64,000 nucleotides of DNA. Origin: Nepenthes gracilis. Its lineage: Eukaryota; Streptophyta; Magnoliopsida; Caryophyllales; Nepenthaceae. This document shows, one piece after another, positions 25,190 to 36,570 of the stretch (positions are counted from its first letter, which is position 1; every line of letters begins with the position of its first letter). The notes under the pieces are model-generated. The model ran no database searches. It saw nothing but the letters and a program-made list of their open reading frames with translations, and was not told the DNA's origin. Made by a program: the position numbers and the translations under genes. The stretch lies in assembly GCA_033239525.1 (NCBI GenBank), contig BSYO01000035.1:7352627-7416626 (forward strand), given 5' to 3'.

Positions 25190-26240
25190 GATGAGTGCTA
25201 AGGCCATTCTCTCGATGTGAGAGTATCGGGTCTCCAGGTCCGTTAAGACCTTGCTCCTGTCGGATTGCTATCGAACTAAAACCGAGCTCATTGCGGTGCC
25301 AAATACCGTTAGGTATAAATCCAGGTCTTCACCTTCTTGGAGGATGTAAGAAGAGGCGGGTTGGAGAGGTACTCCTTCAGTTCTCGAAATGCGGTTTCAT
25401 AGTTAATTGTCCACGAGAAATCGGTGGCCTTCGTCCCCCTCAAAACTTTGAAGAATGGTAAGTATTTTTTGCAGACTTTGCCAAGAAATGAGAGAGCGTC
25501 GCGAGCCTTCCAATGGGCCTCTATACTTTTTTCACGGTCCGGTGTGGGTTCATATCGAGGATAACATTTATCTGTTCAAGGTTTGCCTTAATCCCCCATT
25601 ATTAGACGATGAAGCCTAAAAACTTTTCCGAAGTCACTTTGAACACACACTTAATAGGATTAAATTTCATCTGGTGTGTCAAGAGGATATTGAACGCCTC
25701 ATCTAGGTTACGAATATGGTTGTTGGCCACTCTACTTTTGACAAATATGTCATCCACCTCCATATTCTAACCAATCTGGCCTTCGACTATTTTATTGACA
25801 AGCTGTTAGTAGATTGTGCCAGCATTTTTTACTCTGAAATATATGACTTTGTAACAGTATATCCATTTGTTAGTCATAAATGATGTGTGCTTCTTGTCCT
25901 TTGAGTTTATCCAAATCTGGTTATAGTCTGAATAGGCACCCATGAAGTTCAACAATTCATGATCGGACGTGAAATCCACTAGCAAGTTAATTCTTGGAAG
26001 TTGAAAACTATCTTTAGGACATGCCTTATTGACGTCAGTGAAGTCAACGCACATCCTCCACTTCACATTAATTTTCTTAACCAAGACCACGTTGGATAGC
26101 CAATTCAAATACTACAATTTCCTGATGAATCCGGCGTCGAGTAGCCTTTTTACATCCTTGTGGAAGGCGACCAATTTTTTTAATGGAATGGTTCCTTCAT
26201 TTCTATCAAACAAGTTTATGATCGAAATCTAGAACCAACG
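25190..26240 (-). pseudogene. Gypsy reverse transcriptase and first RNase H
   Basis: Copies element RNA into DNA. The minus-strand open piece 26108-25806 contains NWLSNVVLVKKINVKWRMCV, DFTDVNKACPKDSFQLPRI and HELLNFMGAYSDYNQI, the core RT palm and fingers. Downstream, the catalytic block reads NMEVDDIFVKS (about 25770). The usual plant sequence is EVYVDDMLVKS, so two residues before the Asp pair appear to be missing. Connection/RNase H sequence follows to about 25190 across several stops. Non-functional as it stands. Confidence 0.82.
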
Positions 26241-26499
26241 TATGAACCATTACCTTGATCGGTATTTTTGGCATGTTAGTAGGTGTTCAGGCAAAGACAT
26301 CAGAACTTCGCCCAAAGAAGCTAATTAGCTGGTTCCAAAGGGGTTTCAGCAAGAAACTTCCTATTTAAACACATTTCTCTGGATTACTAGGAACAAAAGG
26401 AATCTATTCTGTAGATTCTCTAGATTGAGTTTGTAGTAAGGTGGTCTCACTATGGAAGTCGAGGTCTTTGATTGGTTGACCAGGAGGCATCTGAGTGAC

Positions 26500-26880
26500 C
26501 TGGGACAGGTAACATGTCTACCCGGTCATTTGATTGACAAAGACTTCTCCGTACCTTATGGAGTAGAAAATTTTATTTTTAGATGTGTGATCGAGGTCAC
26601 TGCCCCGAAAGCGGATAGACAAGAACATCCGAGGATATGTTGTAGACCGACGAAGGTCTACTACTAAGAAGGTAAGCATCTTGGAGGTTGTCATTGGATA
26701 ATCCTCCAACGTGACCTCCAACTGTATGACCTCCTGAACGAGTACTGACTCGTTGTCCAACCCATATAGGGCTCCCTCGGTGGATTTTATATGACCCATC
26801 TTTAGACCCAATTTGAATTACATATTAAGATAAAGTAAATTTTTAAAATTTTTATTATTGATAAATACTCATTTTATCTG
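26500..26880 (-). pseudogene. Gypsy protease/linker region
   Basis: The minus-strand open piece 26811-26518 has LTFLVVDLRRSTTYPRMF, matching the segment after the protease active site in Tat elements (normally FLVVD...YNVILGRP). The catalytic DSGAS-like motif was not found intact. Confidence 0.55.
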
Positions 26881-27079
26881 ATATTCTACAATACTATCAG
26901 AAACGATGGTAGAGACAACCAATGGGTAGAGACAACCAATGGGGTCAAAATGTGGAAATGATACATAGTTATATTTTTGTTACTAAAACTAATGACGTCA
27001 TCCCTAACTCCTAATCTCGGCTTCTTACAGCCAACGATCATATCAGGGTGATCTGGAGCGTTGTTCTGCACTGATCATG

Positions 27080-28300
27080 TCATCACCATATTAACAACCT
27101 CGATTGCCACTTGGTTCCTTGACTGCCCAGCTTCATTCCCGTCTGCTCCTCCGAAGGTCTGTCTAGGTCTTTGTAAAAATCGGGTGAGATAGTCTTTTCG
27201 GATCAGGTCTTTAATCTCTTTTTGTATCGTTCGATAGTCCTCAGTATTATGGCCCGCGCATTGATGGTAATGATAATATCTTGATTGGTCCCCTCCGTCT
27301 AGGTTCTTTAATATCTTCAGCTATTTCAAGAAATTTTTATCTCAAATTTATATCAAGGTGTTGGTGCGAGAGTTATTTATGGGAGTCAGGTTTAGGGGCA
27401 TGAATTCCCTTCTGATTGTTGGTTCTACCTTGGATTGTTTTCTAGGTTCACAAGAGCTCACGTGGTCTCTATTCTTCCTCTTTCCATCTGACAGTCCTTG
27501 GTGGAAGTTGTCTCCCTTCTTTACATGCTTTGGCCACTTTGCCTCATTGTCATCTTCGGCCGCTATATAAGCTCAAGCAATAGTTTCGACTTCCCATAAG
27601 GTTTATTGGTCCTTATGAGCTAGATACTTGAAGAAGTTACCTGATTTTAAAGTCGATATGAAGGCATTTAGTGTCATCTTATCGGTGAGCTTAGGTATCT
27701 TTCAGGCCTTGGTTGTAAATTGAGACAAGAAGCTCTTTAAACCTTCATTCAGCTCCTACTTAATACGGGAAAGGTGCTAAGATTGTTTCTCTTCCCTCTG
27801 GATTGAGGCAAACTGCGATAAGAAGTTGTCGGCTAGTTCCCAGAACGTATTGATCAAGTTGGGTTGAAATCGATAGAGCCAAGTTCAGGCATTCCCTCTA
27901 AGAGTTAGGAAAAAGTATAGACACATTACGGCCTCATCTAGGCTGTGAAAGTTCAAGAGGGTACAAAAATGATCAAGATGGTCCATTGGATCTGGTGCTC
28001 TATTGTGAGGCTCCAAGGTCGGCATCTTGAAATTGTGAGGGAGTGGCTGTGTCCAGATCTCCATCGTGAATAGCAATCTCTTTAAGTCTGCAGATCGACC
28101 GCCGGAGTCTCCTCCAAACAAATGCTGTCACATTTTTTTTCACTTTCTCCTCCATTTGAGGAGGGGTTGCCATCTTTTCCTTGTTGAGAAAGATCCTCAA
28201 CACTGAGGAGTTCTGTGTGGCATGAGAAGTTAGGCCACTTACAGCCCTTGGAGGGTGCGCACTGTGAGAGGCTCCTCCTTGGTCCGAGGGTCTCATATTG
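27080..28300 (-). pseudogene. Gypsy gag (degenerate)
   Basis: Retroelement capsid protein. The minus-strand open pieces include PHNFKMPTLEPHNRAPDPMD and HLDHFCTLLNFHSLDEAVMC (28121-27885), the conserved plant gypsy gag core. Near 27260-27180 the phrase HYHQCAGHNTEDYRTIQKEI and DLIRKDYL corresponds to the usual HxHxxxGHxTxxCxxLKxEI block near the gag C-terminus. Several stops interrupt the frame. Confidence 0.75.
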
Positions 28301-28716
28301 TCACTAGAGTAGTGAAAATTTCACCTCTAAGGTCCTATAACTTAGGCGACCCTCTAAGTAAAACGGGACCCTATTACTCGAGGTAACTTGAGTCCCAAAG
28401 TCATCAGGCCAACGGGTCTTCTTGGTGGGGTGCTTCTTCCCCCTATTCCTCCACTTGGACATCGCAATTTGGGAGGCAAAAGATGGAGCTCCTTTTGGTC
28501 ACTCATCCAGTCGTGTGCAAATGGTCTGGACGATTTTGAAGATGTTGTCCATATGCATTGCGAGTGCACGCACGTAGGGTTCAGGATGGTTGTCCACATG
28601 ACTGCTCTCTACGGGCAGTTGCCACATAAGGTGACATTTCTAATTAGCATGCTGATTGGTGGTCAGGTGTTCTTTATGTTTTTTGTAGGAATGTAATAGT
28701 CAAACTTTTCAGTCAA
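28300..28716 (-). other. Untranslated leader of the Tat-type gypsy element
   Basis: Sequence between the primer site and gag. Open frames on both strands (28354-28599, 28388-28696) have no domain and are not called. Confidence 0.45.
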
Positions 28717-28734
28717 TTTTCACAGACGATGCCA
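28717..28734 (-). other. Primer-binding site of the Tat-type gypsy element
   Basis: Minus-strand reading TGGCATCGTCTGTGAAAA is a mutated form of the plant gypsy junction TGGCGCCGTCTGTGGGAA. It lies four bases from the LTR edge at 28739. Confidence 0.7.
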
Positions 28735-28738
28735 ATAA

Positions 28739-29503
28739 TGGTTCCTTAAATCTGAGTTACTATACATATTAGGGAGCCAAGAGTTAAATTTTCTAGTTTT
28801 ACTGATTTGGAGTGGGTCCGATTTTCGTTTATTCCGAATCTGAATCTTGTGCAATACAATGGACAAATAAGATATTAGAGGATTGGCAGGACTCACTCCT
28901 TAATTTATCCTCCTACATTCAAATCAGTCATCTTTCATGAGGAAAGAATAAAATAGGATGCAAAATGAAAGTACTAATGTTTGTGTAGAGAGATTTTGTG
29001 TGGTGCGCTTAATGAAAAGCGTCTTAAAGAGAGAGAAAAATGCGCTCGAAGGGGAGTGCCTTGGAGCTATCGTTGGCTAGCTATTGGAATTCTGCTAGAG
29101 AAATATTTATGATAGCAATATATTTTTACTTGACTGCATTTTTGTTGTTCGTCCTCTTCTCTCCTCTATTAGGAAGGAAGGATATATATATAGAGTTAAT
29201 GGCAGTTTGATCTCTCTGGACAACCGTCTATAGAATCACCCGGATAGATTAGGGGATATCGTTTGGCCGACTGCTCCTAATCAATTACTGTGTCCATTAA
29301 GTAGTTTGGATAAAAGAAGAATATTATTCATTTCAATCAATTAAAGTATATTCCTTTAACGTGCGGGAAGTGAGCCGTTCTGACAGGGCCAACGGATTTA
29401 TCTATTTACTTTAGATCTCATGGGCCGGTTTGGACGTTATTCAATTTTGAACCAATTCATTTTAGTGATGGGCCTTCTTCTTGAATTGGGCTAACCGTAT
29501 CCA
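28739..29503 (-). repeat. 5' LTR of the Tat-type gypsy element
   Basis: A 765-bp LTR partner of 19291-20035. It contains a run TATATATATAGAGTT near 29183 that, on the minus strand, is a TATA-like signal. It ends GGCTAACCGTATCCA at 29503. Confidence 0.85.
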
Positions 29504-30250
29504 TCGAAATTTATTAGAAAAATAATTATACTATACCTATCAAATACAAGCCAATTATTATAGTTTTGTTAAAATCGTCGGCATAGTCCATTTTATCTGA
29601 AGTCATTAAACTAATGAATTGAGCATAAACTTAATTTTATATTTATAAGATTAATAACTCGACTAAGTCGAGTAATATATAGTCGAGTGATACTAGACAT
29701 TAATATAACATATTTTTTTTAATAATAACAACTCATCAAATTATTATAACATAATTGATTTAATTTTATCGTTAAAACATGCAATAATCTTAATGATTTA
29801 GGCAATATTAAATAGTACTTTAAATATTATCATTATTAAAAATTTTAAATATTAAAGAGAAAGATTAAAAAATTATATAATCAATTTAAAATCATAATTT
29901 ATTTAAAATATTAATTTAAATTTTATATTTGTAGGCTTATAAAATAATATTTAAACAATTACAAATTCTTAGAGATTTACAATACAAAGGAAAATTTTAC
30001 CATATATTACCTGAAAATCCCTGAAAATGCGTTTTTAAATTTGTTTAGAATTTTCAAATTCAGGTTTAAATTAATCAATTAAATATTTTAGTTTTGAATT
30101 TTCTAAATAAACAGACAGACTAAAATTTATTTTCTAATTTTTTATTTAAAAAATTACAGAACCAGCCTCTATCTTTTTTTAGTATTTAAAAGGCCTTTAG
30201 TGATTTTATGATTTATTCTTCTTGCTTTTTTTATTCTTTTAGATATTAAA
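29504..30250. other. AT-rich intergenic DNA
   Basis: No gene or recognised repeat. It includes a short palindromic phrase GACTAAGTCGAGTAATATAT near 29661. Confidence 0.5.
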
Positions 30251-30255
30251 AACAG

Positions 30256-30256
<1 letters not shown>

Positions 30257-30310
<54 letters not shown>
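30257..30310. repeat. (TAT)n microsatellite
   Basis: About 18 perfect trinucleotide repeats. Confidence 0.95.
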
Positions 30311-30313
<3 letters not shown>

Positions 30314-30924
30314 CCTCTCTATATTAAAATTATTATTTTTAATATAATGAGAGAAAAAATTATAAAAATAAAAATTTAAATAAAATAAAATTTAAATATA
30401 TTTATAATAATTTTAATATAGATAAATATATAATTAAATATATAAAATTTTCTTTTCCTATGTGAAATCGTTATGCTAATACCACCGCAGAAATATCAAC
30501 TGACGTCAACCGTCAACGGCTAATTGGTGTGGATGTTTAAAAAATGATGATGGAACGTTATCTTCTAGAGACTTTTTTTAATGTAATATTAATTTTTTTA
30601 TTTTTTATAAATAAATTAATAAAATATTATATTATTTAAAAATATTTAAACACTATCAATTAAATATTTGTTATTTATTTATTTATATAAATATTTATTT
30701 ATTATTTATCTTCAAATTTTAAAATAAATATTTATTATTTTTTTATTTTTAAATTAACATTTTATTTAAGTTTTTTTTTTTACAATTTTTGAGGATTTTT
30801 TTTCCATAAATTCCTTCAATAGATGTTGTATTTTGAGTTCATATTTTATTTCTACTGTCTTTTTTGACAAAGTTTTTAAATTTATTTTAAATCTAATAAT
30901 TAGTTTTGATAATAATCATCACAG

Positions 30925-31835
30925 GAGTTATAATTCCTTAGACATTATAGAAAGTCAAATATGATGCGTCTATAAATTTGAATTATCGAATGAATTATAA
31001 AACCGCCTAATTCAAGTGTCTGTTTAGAGCAAGTTTAATTTTTGTTACTTAAGATCTAAATCCTATACACCACAACTAACAAATAAGACATTATAAATAT
31101 ACGTGACTCGCTCTCCGATATATATTCTGATATTCAAATCAGTAATTTTTCTTAAGATAGGAAATGAGAAAGAATGTGTAGACGTAGGAATATCTGAGGA
31201 TTGAGTGCATATTGAAGGATTGGACTTTATTTGGTGTGCTCAAATGAGTAAACAGTTTTGGGATGAAACACTTGTAGAAGGAGCGGTTTAGAAAGATGTA
31301 CTCATCGGAGAGTGGCTGAGAGAAAGATACACTTGTTAGGGAGAGGTTGAGAAAGATAGATACACTCGTCGGAGAGTGGCTGGGAGAGAGAATTGTACCT
31401 GCCAAAGAGTGACTTTTTGCTTGTCCGGGAGCTCTTTTGCTTCTTGACAGAGGTCAATCAATCGATCCCCCTTTTTTGTGAAAAAAAGAGAAAATTTATA
31501 AGGAGATGCAGGTTTAGTCACCTCTGGACGTTATCACTCTACAAGTTAGTGGAGCAGTATTTGTGCAGCCACTACCTGCTAATCGTGCTTAAGTAACTAT
31601 CACTTGTAATCATCTGCTGAGCTGTAAAGGTCATCGATTGTCGAGTTGGAGCTGTAGATACAATGGTAGCCCATTGGCTAACACTAATTGCCCATTTGTT
31701 ATTAGACGATTTCGGGTCAAATAATTTCTGAATCTTGAGTTCGGAGAGTCTCCTAGTGTACTACTACTATCTGGGCTTCTTTTTTCTGCAACAGATTAAA
31801 TTCTGAATTGGACTGTGGGTCATCGTACCTGTTAA
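30925..31835 (-). repeat. Gypsy LTR-like remnant
   Basis: Shares the layout of the Tat-type LTRs at 28739-29503 and 33658-34657. The phrase TAAATCCTATACACCACAACT parallels AAACCCTACACAACACAGCT. GATATTCAAATCAGTAATTTTTCTT parallels the ACATTCAAATCAGTCATCTTTC of the 5' LTR (long phrases quoted in part only). A run of short repeats around GTCGGAGAGTGGCTGAGAGA (31300-31385) lies inside. The right end GGGTCATCGTACC is near 31817. Edges are approximate, and no internal coding region is attached. Confidence 0.5.
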
Positions 31836-31935
31836 AATGATATCTATTATGTTAGCGTTAATAAATCAATATGAAATTAAAATTATCTAAAAATGTCATA
31901 TTAAAGTTTGTTATTTTTGAGTGATATTAATTAAT

Positions 31936-31959
31936 TATATATATATATATATATATATA
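31936..31959. repeat. (TA)n microsatellite
   Basis: Twelve TA dinucleotides. Confidence 0.85.
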
Positions 31960-32719
31960 CAAATTTTTATAACAAATTAATTTATCTACTAATAAACAAA
32001 TTGAATAATTTCTTGGCGATAGATAAATGAAGGTGCCGTCACAGGCACGTGCCGTTGACGGTTCATCTTATCCATCAGCAAAGACTTTGAATAGACTTGA
32101 CAATATGCAAACAACGTCACAGGCACGTGCCGTCAAAGGTACCGTTGACGTCACAGTCTTTTTTTTTTCCCCCTCATCATTAATAACAATGTTAGAATCA
32201 CTTACGTATGGTTAAATATAAAAAATATGATAAAAATAAAATAAATAATATATAAGAAATTTTTTTATAAAAATACGATAAGAATATATAATTTTGTATT
32301 TAATTTTTAGGAATAATTATATTTTAATTTTTTTTGTTGGTTATGCATGAATATATTTTTAATAATAAGAAAGGTATAAATACACATATTTATATTTATA
32401 TTTATTATATAAATATTATGTTTTAAATATTAAAGTATTATTGGGAACTATCTAAGATAAGACCAAACTAACCGAATAAAATATGGGGCTGCAACCTCCA
32501 AATAGTAAGCACATGAAAAAGTATAAACTAATCGCGTTGTTAGGTTCTAATTAGAAAAAAAATCCATTTGAATGACCAAATTATCAAGTAGATAAATGAT
32601 TGGACTGTTAGAGATATCAAAGACCAATATACTGAATAGTCAAACAGTTAATATTGACAAACGGTTAAATGAATCAAGAAATGAGCGGTTAAATCTAGAA
32701 ATTCTGGAATGAAAGGGAT

Positions 32720-32890
32720 CGGCTACTTTGAGAGAGGAAATGCAGGAATGCAACTACGTCTGGCATTTTGTGAGAGGAGATGCCGGTATGCAACTATGTC
32801 CGGCATTTTATGAGAGGAGGTGTCAGAATGCAACTTCGTCCGGCTTTTTGTGAGAGGAGGTGGTGGTATGCAACTACGTCCGACTACTTT
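32720..32890. repeat. 40-bp minisatellite, about four copies
   Basis: TGAGAGGAG recurs at exactly 40-bp spacing (32771, 32811, 32851), with an earlier partial unit at 32729. Each unit also carries ATGCAACTACGTCCGGC or a close variant. The array starts where the duplicated segment's homology ends. Confidence 0.85.
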
Positions 32891-33657
32891 GTACTTTAAA
32901 AAAAATACTTTATTGAGCTTTTATTTGGCAAAGGGCTTCTTATTGTCTTACATCTAGTCAGCCCTTTGATCGCGCCCAAGTTTTGTCTTCTGTGGCCATT
33001 CTGGCTATTGATTTTTTCAAGTAGAGTAGCATATTATTTTGATTTTTTCCCTCAGGTGTTAGATACCGGTGTTGGAGGGAAAGACCCAGCATGGTATCTC
33101 CTGATTGGCCCTACTGTGTCCGCAAGCCAGGATTATTGCTCCAACGAGATGGCTCGCAAGTAGAGGTCTGAATAGTAGATTGTCCTTTAATACTGCATAA
33201 ACCTCTTTGTGATCAAAAAGATTGCTGGCCATCTTGGGAGTGGCAAGGATGTTGCCCCACTGAGTTTTCATCCTTCAATCTGAGACCTAGTCAACCTCCT
33301 ATCTGATTGTTAGAGTTGACTTGGATTTGGATATTAGGCCTGTATGTTTTCTAGGTCGGGCACCGTCTTTATTTCTTTTTCTTGAAGTCATAGTGTGGAC
33401 AGTTGAAAAAAGAGCCCCCAGTCATCGATGACCACGTCGTGCGCAAAGAGTCTGGAGTAGATATATTACACATTTGAGTATTGATCTCTTTCATGAAGAG
33501 TGTCTGCCGATCTCATTCATTGCTATTTGCGAGACAGCCAGGAGTGGTGGTCTCCTTGGTAATAGCGCTTGTATGAGTCTTAATATTAATTAGTTTTGTT
33601 TTTGTGTTTTTTGGTGGTAAAGTTGGCCTTTTCGTCGCTTCTTACAAACAGTGCCAA
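32891..33657 (-). other. Interior fragment of a gypsy element
   Basis: A less AT-rich stretch between the minisatellite and the LTR at 33658. On the minus strand TTGGCACTGTTTGTAAG (33641-33657) directly follows the LTR end and resembles a gypsy primer site. The sequence to its left would therefore be the element's leader. The open frames 32966-33163 (plus) and 33059-33271 (minus) show no domain. Confidence 0.4.
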
Positions 33658-34657
33658 TGTTACATTTCATAAATTTGGGTTGTCCTACAAATTAAGGGAT
33701 CGCAAATCGAATCTTCAGGCTGAATCGATCTGATGCGAATCCGGTCTCTATAATCTCAAACTTAAACCCTACACAACACAGCTAAAAATAAGAGGTTAAA
33801 TGACGGCAAAAATTACTCCCACCGTATATCCTCCAATATTCAAATTAGAAATCTTTCCAATAATATAAAAAGATGCATGAAAAATACATATATCGATAGA
33901 TCGTGCGTTTGGATGTGCCTAATTGACGGACGGCTTAAAGGTACATCTAGTAGAATGACAACTTGGCAAAGGGGCGGCTTAGATGAGTGCCCAACAGAAT
34001 GATGACTTAGAGGTGCGCCCGTAATGTGACGGCTTAGATATGCACTTGGCAGAGAGGTGGCTTAGAGATGCGCTCGCAGGGACATCTTAGATATACTATT
34101 ATAGATTGTACGGTTGTCTAAGAATTACTGGAGTATTCTAGAGGGATGACTGGTCACTTAAATGGAAGATCTCCTAGAAAGAGAGCCTTTGATTGGATGG
34201 ACTCCTAGAGGAATTAAGTGTAAGGCTTCGTGGCAGATTTGGTGATCAGAGTCTCTCTCTCCTCTCTTTTTTGGATTCTCCCCTTTGGCCTCCCCTACTA
34301 CCATAAGAATGAAGGGGTATTTATAGAGGTAAATGGCGATTGAATTATCCCTATCCAATGACAACCGCCCATGAACAGGATAAGGCGGTTGTATGTTCTG
34401 ACCAATTAGTTACGGTAGGTTATCAAAAAGTAGCTGATTTCGTTGTACGGCGGTTATTTGGAAAAAATTTGTCCAGCCAGTTATGGTAAGTTGTATGGTA
34501 CATTGACTCACTTTATGAGTCGGAATTGTTAAGCCGTTAGGCTAAATCAGTAAGGATGGCTGACAGGGGCCTACTTGAATACTTTTTGGGCTTCCAATTA
34601 TATTGGACATTTACTTCATTTGTGGACCTTCTTTCTTAGTCGGGTTTATCGAACCCA
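33658..34657 (-). repeat. Gypsy LTR (5' LTR of a truncated element)
   Basis: About 1 kb, bounded by TGTTACATTTC on the left and TTTATCGAACCCA on the right, comparable to the LTR ends at 28739 and 29503. It adjoins a primer-site-like sequence on the left. Inside, at about 33925-34095, is a degenerate tandem array of roughly 35-45-bp units containing GGCTTAGA and GCGCCCG. No matching 3' LTR is obvious, so the element is truncated. Its right edge abuts plus-strand RT debris. Confidence 0.55.
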
Positions 34658-34699
34658 TCAAGTCTCAACTCAAAGAATCATCTATCTAAATTTCTTTGA

Positions 34700-36115
34700 A
34701 TTCAATAGACTTGGATAAGCGCATTCAAATTAGTTCTTCATTTATCCAATATTTTAAATAGAAATTAGTTGAGTTTTTATTGAACAATACAGACGTCTTT
34801 ACCTAGACTCCAGCTAAAATATTAGACATTCTGATAGAAATAATAATTTACAAGTTGAATCACATATTCAAGTTCAAGATTATCAAACAAATATTCTCTT
34901 GAAAAACTCATGCCGATTTATGAAGAGATCAAAAAATTAACTAATATTGGATTTATCAGAGAAGTAAACTACTCCAATTTGTTATCCAATATCATCATCG
35001 TCAAAAAGAGCAATGAGAAATGGAAGATATGTGTCAACTTCACTAATCTAAATAAAGTATGTCAGAATGATAGTTTTTTATTTTCGAGGATCGATCAACT
35101 GATGGACTCAATATCCGAACACCAACTATTAAATATTATGGATGTTTTCTCTAGGTAAAATCAAATACAAATGAATCCAGATGATGAAAAAATGACCTCA
35201 TTTCATGATCGACTAGGGAACCATTTGTTGCAATGTAATGCCATTCCATTTGAAGAATATTATAGCAACTTATCAAATGCTAGTGTATAAAATGTTTAGG
35301 CATGTCTGAATTATAGTTTTTTACTTTCGAGGATCAATCAACCAGTGGACTCAATATCTAAACACCAACTATTAAGTATTATGGATGTTTACTCCAGATA
35401 AAATCAAATATGAATGAATCCAGATGATAAAAAGATGACCTCATTTCATAATCGACCAGGGAACCGTTTGTTGCAATGTAATGCCGTTTCGTTTGAAGAA
35501 TATTGTAGCAACTTATCAAATGCTAGTGTATAAAATGTTTGGGCAATATATCGAAAGAAATATAAAGGTGTATGTTGATGACATGCTTACCAAAAGAGTA
35601 CTTGCCAATGATCATATTAGCAATCCGCCTGAGATGTTTAAGGTATTTAGAATATACCGAATGAAATTAAACTTAACCAAATGCGTCTTCGGGGTAACTT
35701 TTCGGTAAGTTTTGAAATTCATTGTCTTACAATGCAAAATAGAGGCAAATCTAGAGAAAATTAAAGCCATAATGGATATGGAGCCACCTCAAACTATTAA
35801 AAAAATTCAAAAGTTAACTAAATGACTCGCTGTCTTTTGATTTTTGGCAAAACTAGTTGAGAAATGTTTGCCATTTTTCAATACATTAAGAGGAGCCACG
35901 ACAAACAATTTTTAATAGACATATGAGTGCTAATAAACTTTTCAAAAGTTAAAAAAATATGTAACACATCCATTTTTATTAACTTGCTCTAAAGACGGTG
36001 AGGAATTACATATCTACTTGACCACATATCAAAAGCAATCCATAGCACTATTCTCATTAGGGAAGAAACAAGAATTTAGCAATTTGTATATTATATCAAT
36101 AAAATCCTAATCAAC
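34700..36115 (+). pseudogene. Gypsy RT/RNase H fragment with internal tandem duplication
   Basis: Plus-strand reverse transcriptase remnant of a Tat-like element. The reading from about 34750 gives VEFLLNNTDVF, then the open piece 34910-35158 has SNIIIVKKSNEKWKICVNFT and HQLLNIMDVFSR. A 244-bp segment is then tandemly repeated. The open piece 35481-35708 carries MPFRLKNIVATYQMLVYKMF and the catalytic block VYVDDMLTKR. RNase H-like sequence (CLPFFNTLRGATTNNF, LLTCSKDGEELHIYL) continues to about 36115 with stops. The YVDD motif is intact here, unlike the element at 19-29 kb. Confidence 0.82.
35057..35544 (+). repeat. Direct tandem duplication of about 244 bp inside RT
   Basis: The copies run about 35057-35300 and 35301-35544. 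Both contain TCGAGGATC(G/A)ATCAAC, AACACCAACTATTAA, ATGAATCCAGATGAT and GTTGCAATGTAATGCC. They end TATAAAATGTTT(A/G)GGCA, and point differences show the duplication is not recent. Confidence 0.85.
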
Positions 36116-36570
36116 TCGGAGACTCGATATGTACGAACGAAAAATGCTACTTTGACCCTAGTTTTTTTATGTAAGAAAGTTTTGACCCTATTTTCAAGTT
36201 GACAAAATTGGGTTTTTAACGGATCAACTGTTACAGAGATCTTGCAGAATCTAAAAATATATGAACGTCCAATCAAAATAGTTAATCGAGTTAGACGAAT
36301 TCGATATAGAATTTTGAATTTAACCTTCCGTAAATGGTCAAACTCTCGAAGACTTTATTATTAAAATAATGATTCCAATATCGGGAGAAATAGGTAAATA
36401 TATGGGACCTACACCAAAAGCGCCGCCATTCACATTGATCTTCGAAGAATAGCACCCTAACTTTGACAACTATAGCTTTGAACATTAAACCTCAAATCAT
36501 AAATGCGAGATCGAGACAGGTTATGTAAATAAAAATTAAAATTGTTATTTATAAAGTTAATTATATGCCT
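36115..36570. other. Gypsy element debris, AT-rich
   Basis: Sequence after the RNase H fragment. Minus-strand open frames at 36091-36276 and 36291-36485 carry no domain. Plus-strand translation shows no recognisable integrase. Confidence 0.35.

Larger units (their letters stand above)
19291..29503 (-). mobile_element. Ty3/gypsy retrotransposon, Tat-type, degenerate
   Basis: A nearly complete minus-strand element of about 10.2 kb. It has LTRs at 19291-20035 and 28739-29503, a primer site of the TGGCGCCGTCTGTGGG type beside the 5' LTR, and a purine tract beside the 3' LTR. In transcription order it has gag (about 28300-27080), protease/linker (about 26880-26500), RT (about 26240-25480), RNase H (about 25450-25190), a second RNase H (about 24990-24650) and integrase (about 24420-23470). 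An extra ORF lies on the opposite strand (20539-22600). A second RNase H and an extra ORF between pol and the 3' LTR are hallmarks of the Tat lineage. All reading frames carry stops or frameshifts. LTR divergence is visible by eye, so the insertion is old. No clear 5-bp target duplication was found. Confidence 0.85.
30311..32715 (+). repeat. Left copy of a diverged duplicated segment
   Basis: Two blocks here match the segment at 36570-37365 in the same order and orientation. Block A (about 30311-30500) shares TATTAAAATTAT, a GAGAGGAAAAAA-like run and TTTTCCTATGTGAAA against TTTTCTATGTAAAA. Block B (about 32150-32715) shares the poly-T/CCCC start, AATAATATATAAGA, ATGCATGAATATAT and GGGAACTATCTAAGATAA against AGGAACCATCTAAGATAA. 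In this copy about 1.6 kb, including an LTR-like segment, separates A from B; in the right copy they are nearly adjacent. The block may be the 3' end and LTR of a gypsy family. Confidence 0.6.

Noticed and set aside
30501..32062. Inverted ACCGTCAACGGC motif pair as transposon terminal repeats
   Set aside because: The match is only 12 bases, does not extend, and no target duplication flanks it.
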